Part shown: positions 63,338-64,000 of the stretch, piece by piece | Position numbering within the stretch: the stretch's first letter is position 1 | How the letters are laid out: each line of letters starts with the position of its first letter | NCBI GenBank assembly: GCA_016717105.1 | Contig: JADKGF010000005.1 | Location: 1 to 64,000, forward strand | Source of the DNA: Saprospiraceae bacterium | Lineage (GTDB): Bacteria; Bacteroidota; Bacteroidia; Chitinophagales; Saprospiraceae | Direction of reading: 5' to 3' | Length of the DNA stretch: 64,000 bases | Notes under the pieces: model-generated | Database searches by the model: none | What the model saw: only the letters and a program-made list of their open reading frames with translations | Told to the model about the DNA's origin: nothing | Made by a program: the position numbers and the translations under genes

Positions 63338-64000
63338 TAATTTCCGGATTGGCTGGTGAATACTGGTTATGTATAAAAGTCATGATCATTATAAAACCTA
63401 AAACTGAAATTACAACAGGGATTATAGGTATATTTTCAACTACGGCATCTTGTTCTTCTATTTTGTTTCCTGCTAAAAAGTATCCCAAAGTGGCAAATCC
63501 GTTGTTCAGGGCATGCATGACCATAGGCAAGATAAGACTCCCTGAATAGTAATATGCATATCCTAATACCAAACCTATCATCATTTTGGGCAATAATCCT
63601 ACTATCTGAAAATGAAATACCCCAAAAATAAAAGCTGTCACCCAAATTGCAAGATGTGGATTGTGCCAGCGATTGGTGATTTCTTTTTGTATGATACCCC
63701 TGAATAATAGTTCTTCGCCGACACCTGGTAAAATGGCAATAAGGAAGAGATTGATAAAAAGGTCTCCTACACTATCCATTTTGAGCAGGCTATTTAGCGT
63801 CTCCATTGCATCTATGTCCATCTCTGCCATAAATGCTGGCAACTCCAACTGACTGATATAAAAAGTCAAAAATCCCATCAGTGGATATAAAAAAAATAAG
63901 GCTAAAGGAAACCATAATAATAGTGGCGGCGGAAAATGATTTAATTGCAAGTATCTAATTACCTTACCTTTATAAAAAATAAAAATAAAGACAAATGGCG
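63330..64000 (-). CDS. CPBP-family intramembrane metalloprotease (partial, runs off window)
   Basis: About 223 residues are visible. The frame stays open to the window edge upstream of a TTG at 63950 (reading KGKVIRYLQLNHFPPP), so the start lies outside. CPBP (CAAX-like) motifs are present: GVGEELLFRGIIQ (EExxxR), FIFGVFHF (FxxxH) and MHALNNGFATL (HxxxN), with several hydrophobic helices. Substrates of such proteases are mostly unknown in bacteria. Its 3' end overlaps cdsA, so it heads the operon with cdsA and psd. Confidence 0.85.
   Translation of the reverse strand, partial: PFVFIFIFYKGKVIRYLQLNHFPPPLLLWFPLALFFLYPLMGFLTFYISQLELPAFMAEMDIDAMETLNSLLKMDSVGDLFINLFLIAILPGVGEELLFRGIIQKEITNRWHNPHLAIWVTAFIFGVFHFQIVGLLPKMMIGLVLGYAYYYSGSLILPMVMHALNNGFATLGYFLAGNKIEEQDAVVENIPIIPVVISVLGFIMIMTFIHNQYSPANPEINE

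Noticed and set aside
1..64000. tRNA, rRNA or insertion sequences
   Set aside because: No cloverleaf with TTC-arm signature, no rRNA stretch and no transposase-like ORF with terminal repeats was found by reading both strands, though a small RNA could be missed.

Overview
The window looks like a chromosomal stretch of a low-GC member of the Bacteroidota, most likely of the Saprospiria/Saprospiraceae type. The reasons are: a type IX secretion system (T9SS) core block (porV, porU, a PorP/SprF-family gene, gldJ); very large modular secreted proteins ending in T9SS type A or type B (gliding-motility-type) sorting domains; canonical Bacteroidota -7 boxes (TAnnTTTG) upstream of several genes; and no Shine-Dalgarno-like sites. 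This assignment is an inference from gene families, not from a marker gene.

Layout. 1-2.7 kb (minus): three tandem paralogues of a secreted 'NPSFE' domain protein, one carrying an OmpA peptidoglycan-binding domain. 2.8-4.2 kb (minus): dGTPase. 4.8-18.4 kb (plus): a beta-helix T9SS type A protein, a ~2,765-residue SprB-like repeat protein with a type B sorting domain, and an FG-GAP/VCBS repeat protein. 18.4-19.6 kb (minus): a membrane-anchored AraC-family regulator. 20.1-31.3 kb (plus): one giant (~3,740 residues) beta-helix/repeat/dockerin-like/cohesin-like protein with a type A sorting domain. 31.6-38.6 kb (plus): branched-chain amino acid operon ilvD-dinB-ilvB-ilvN-ilvC-ilvA. 38.8-39.9 kb (plus): a class II Fic AMP-transferase with two palindromic operators. 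40-46 kb (minus): a lipoprotein / ECF sigma factor / membrane-anchored beta-barrel / T9SS dockerin-protein operon. 46.4-49.5 kb: DUF4197 lipoprotein, MoxR ATPase, SPFH protein with a 56-residue ribbon-helix-helix partner. 49.6-58.9 kb: T9SS core plus murF. 59-64 kb: a degenerate ureohydrolase, another T9SS cargo protein, and the CPBP protease-cdsA-psd membrane/phospholipid cluster running off the end.

How it works together: the PorU sortase and PorV shuttle encoded here would process the C-terminal sorting domains of the cargo encoded in the same window (4.8, 7.8, 16.2, 20.1, 40 and 60.2 kb), so machine and substrates are close together. Two of the beta-helix cargo genes share an inverted repeat and a 17-bp box at matching distances from their start codons, which suggests common control.

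Quality caveat: at least a dozen genes, including housekeeping ones (dgt, porU, gldJ), are broken by single-base indels, many in homopolymers and in near-identical repeats. In the SprB-like gene, correcting the indels inferred from the repeat consensus restores a length divisible by three. I read these as uncorrected sequencing errors rather than pseudogenes, and I give gene spans across them.
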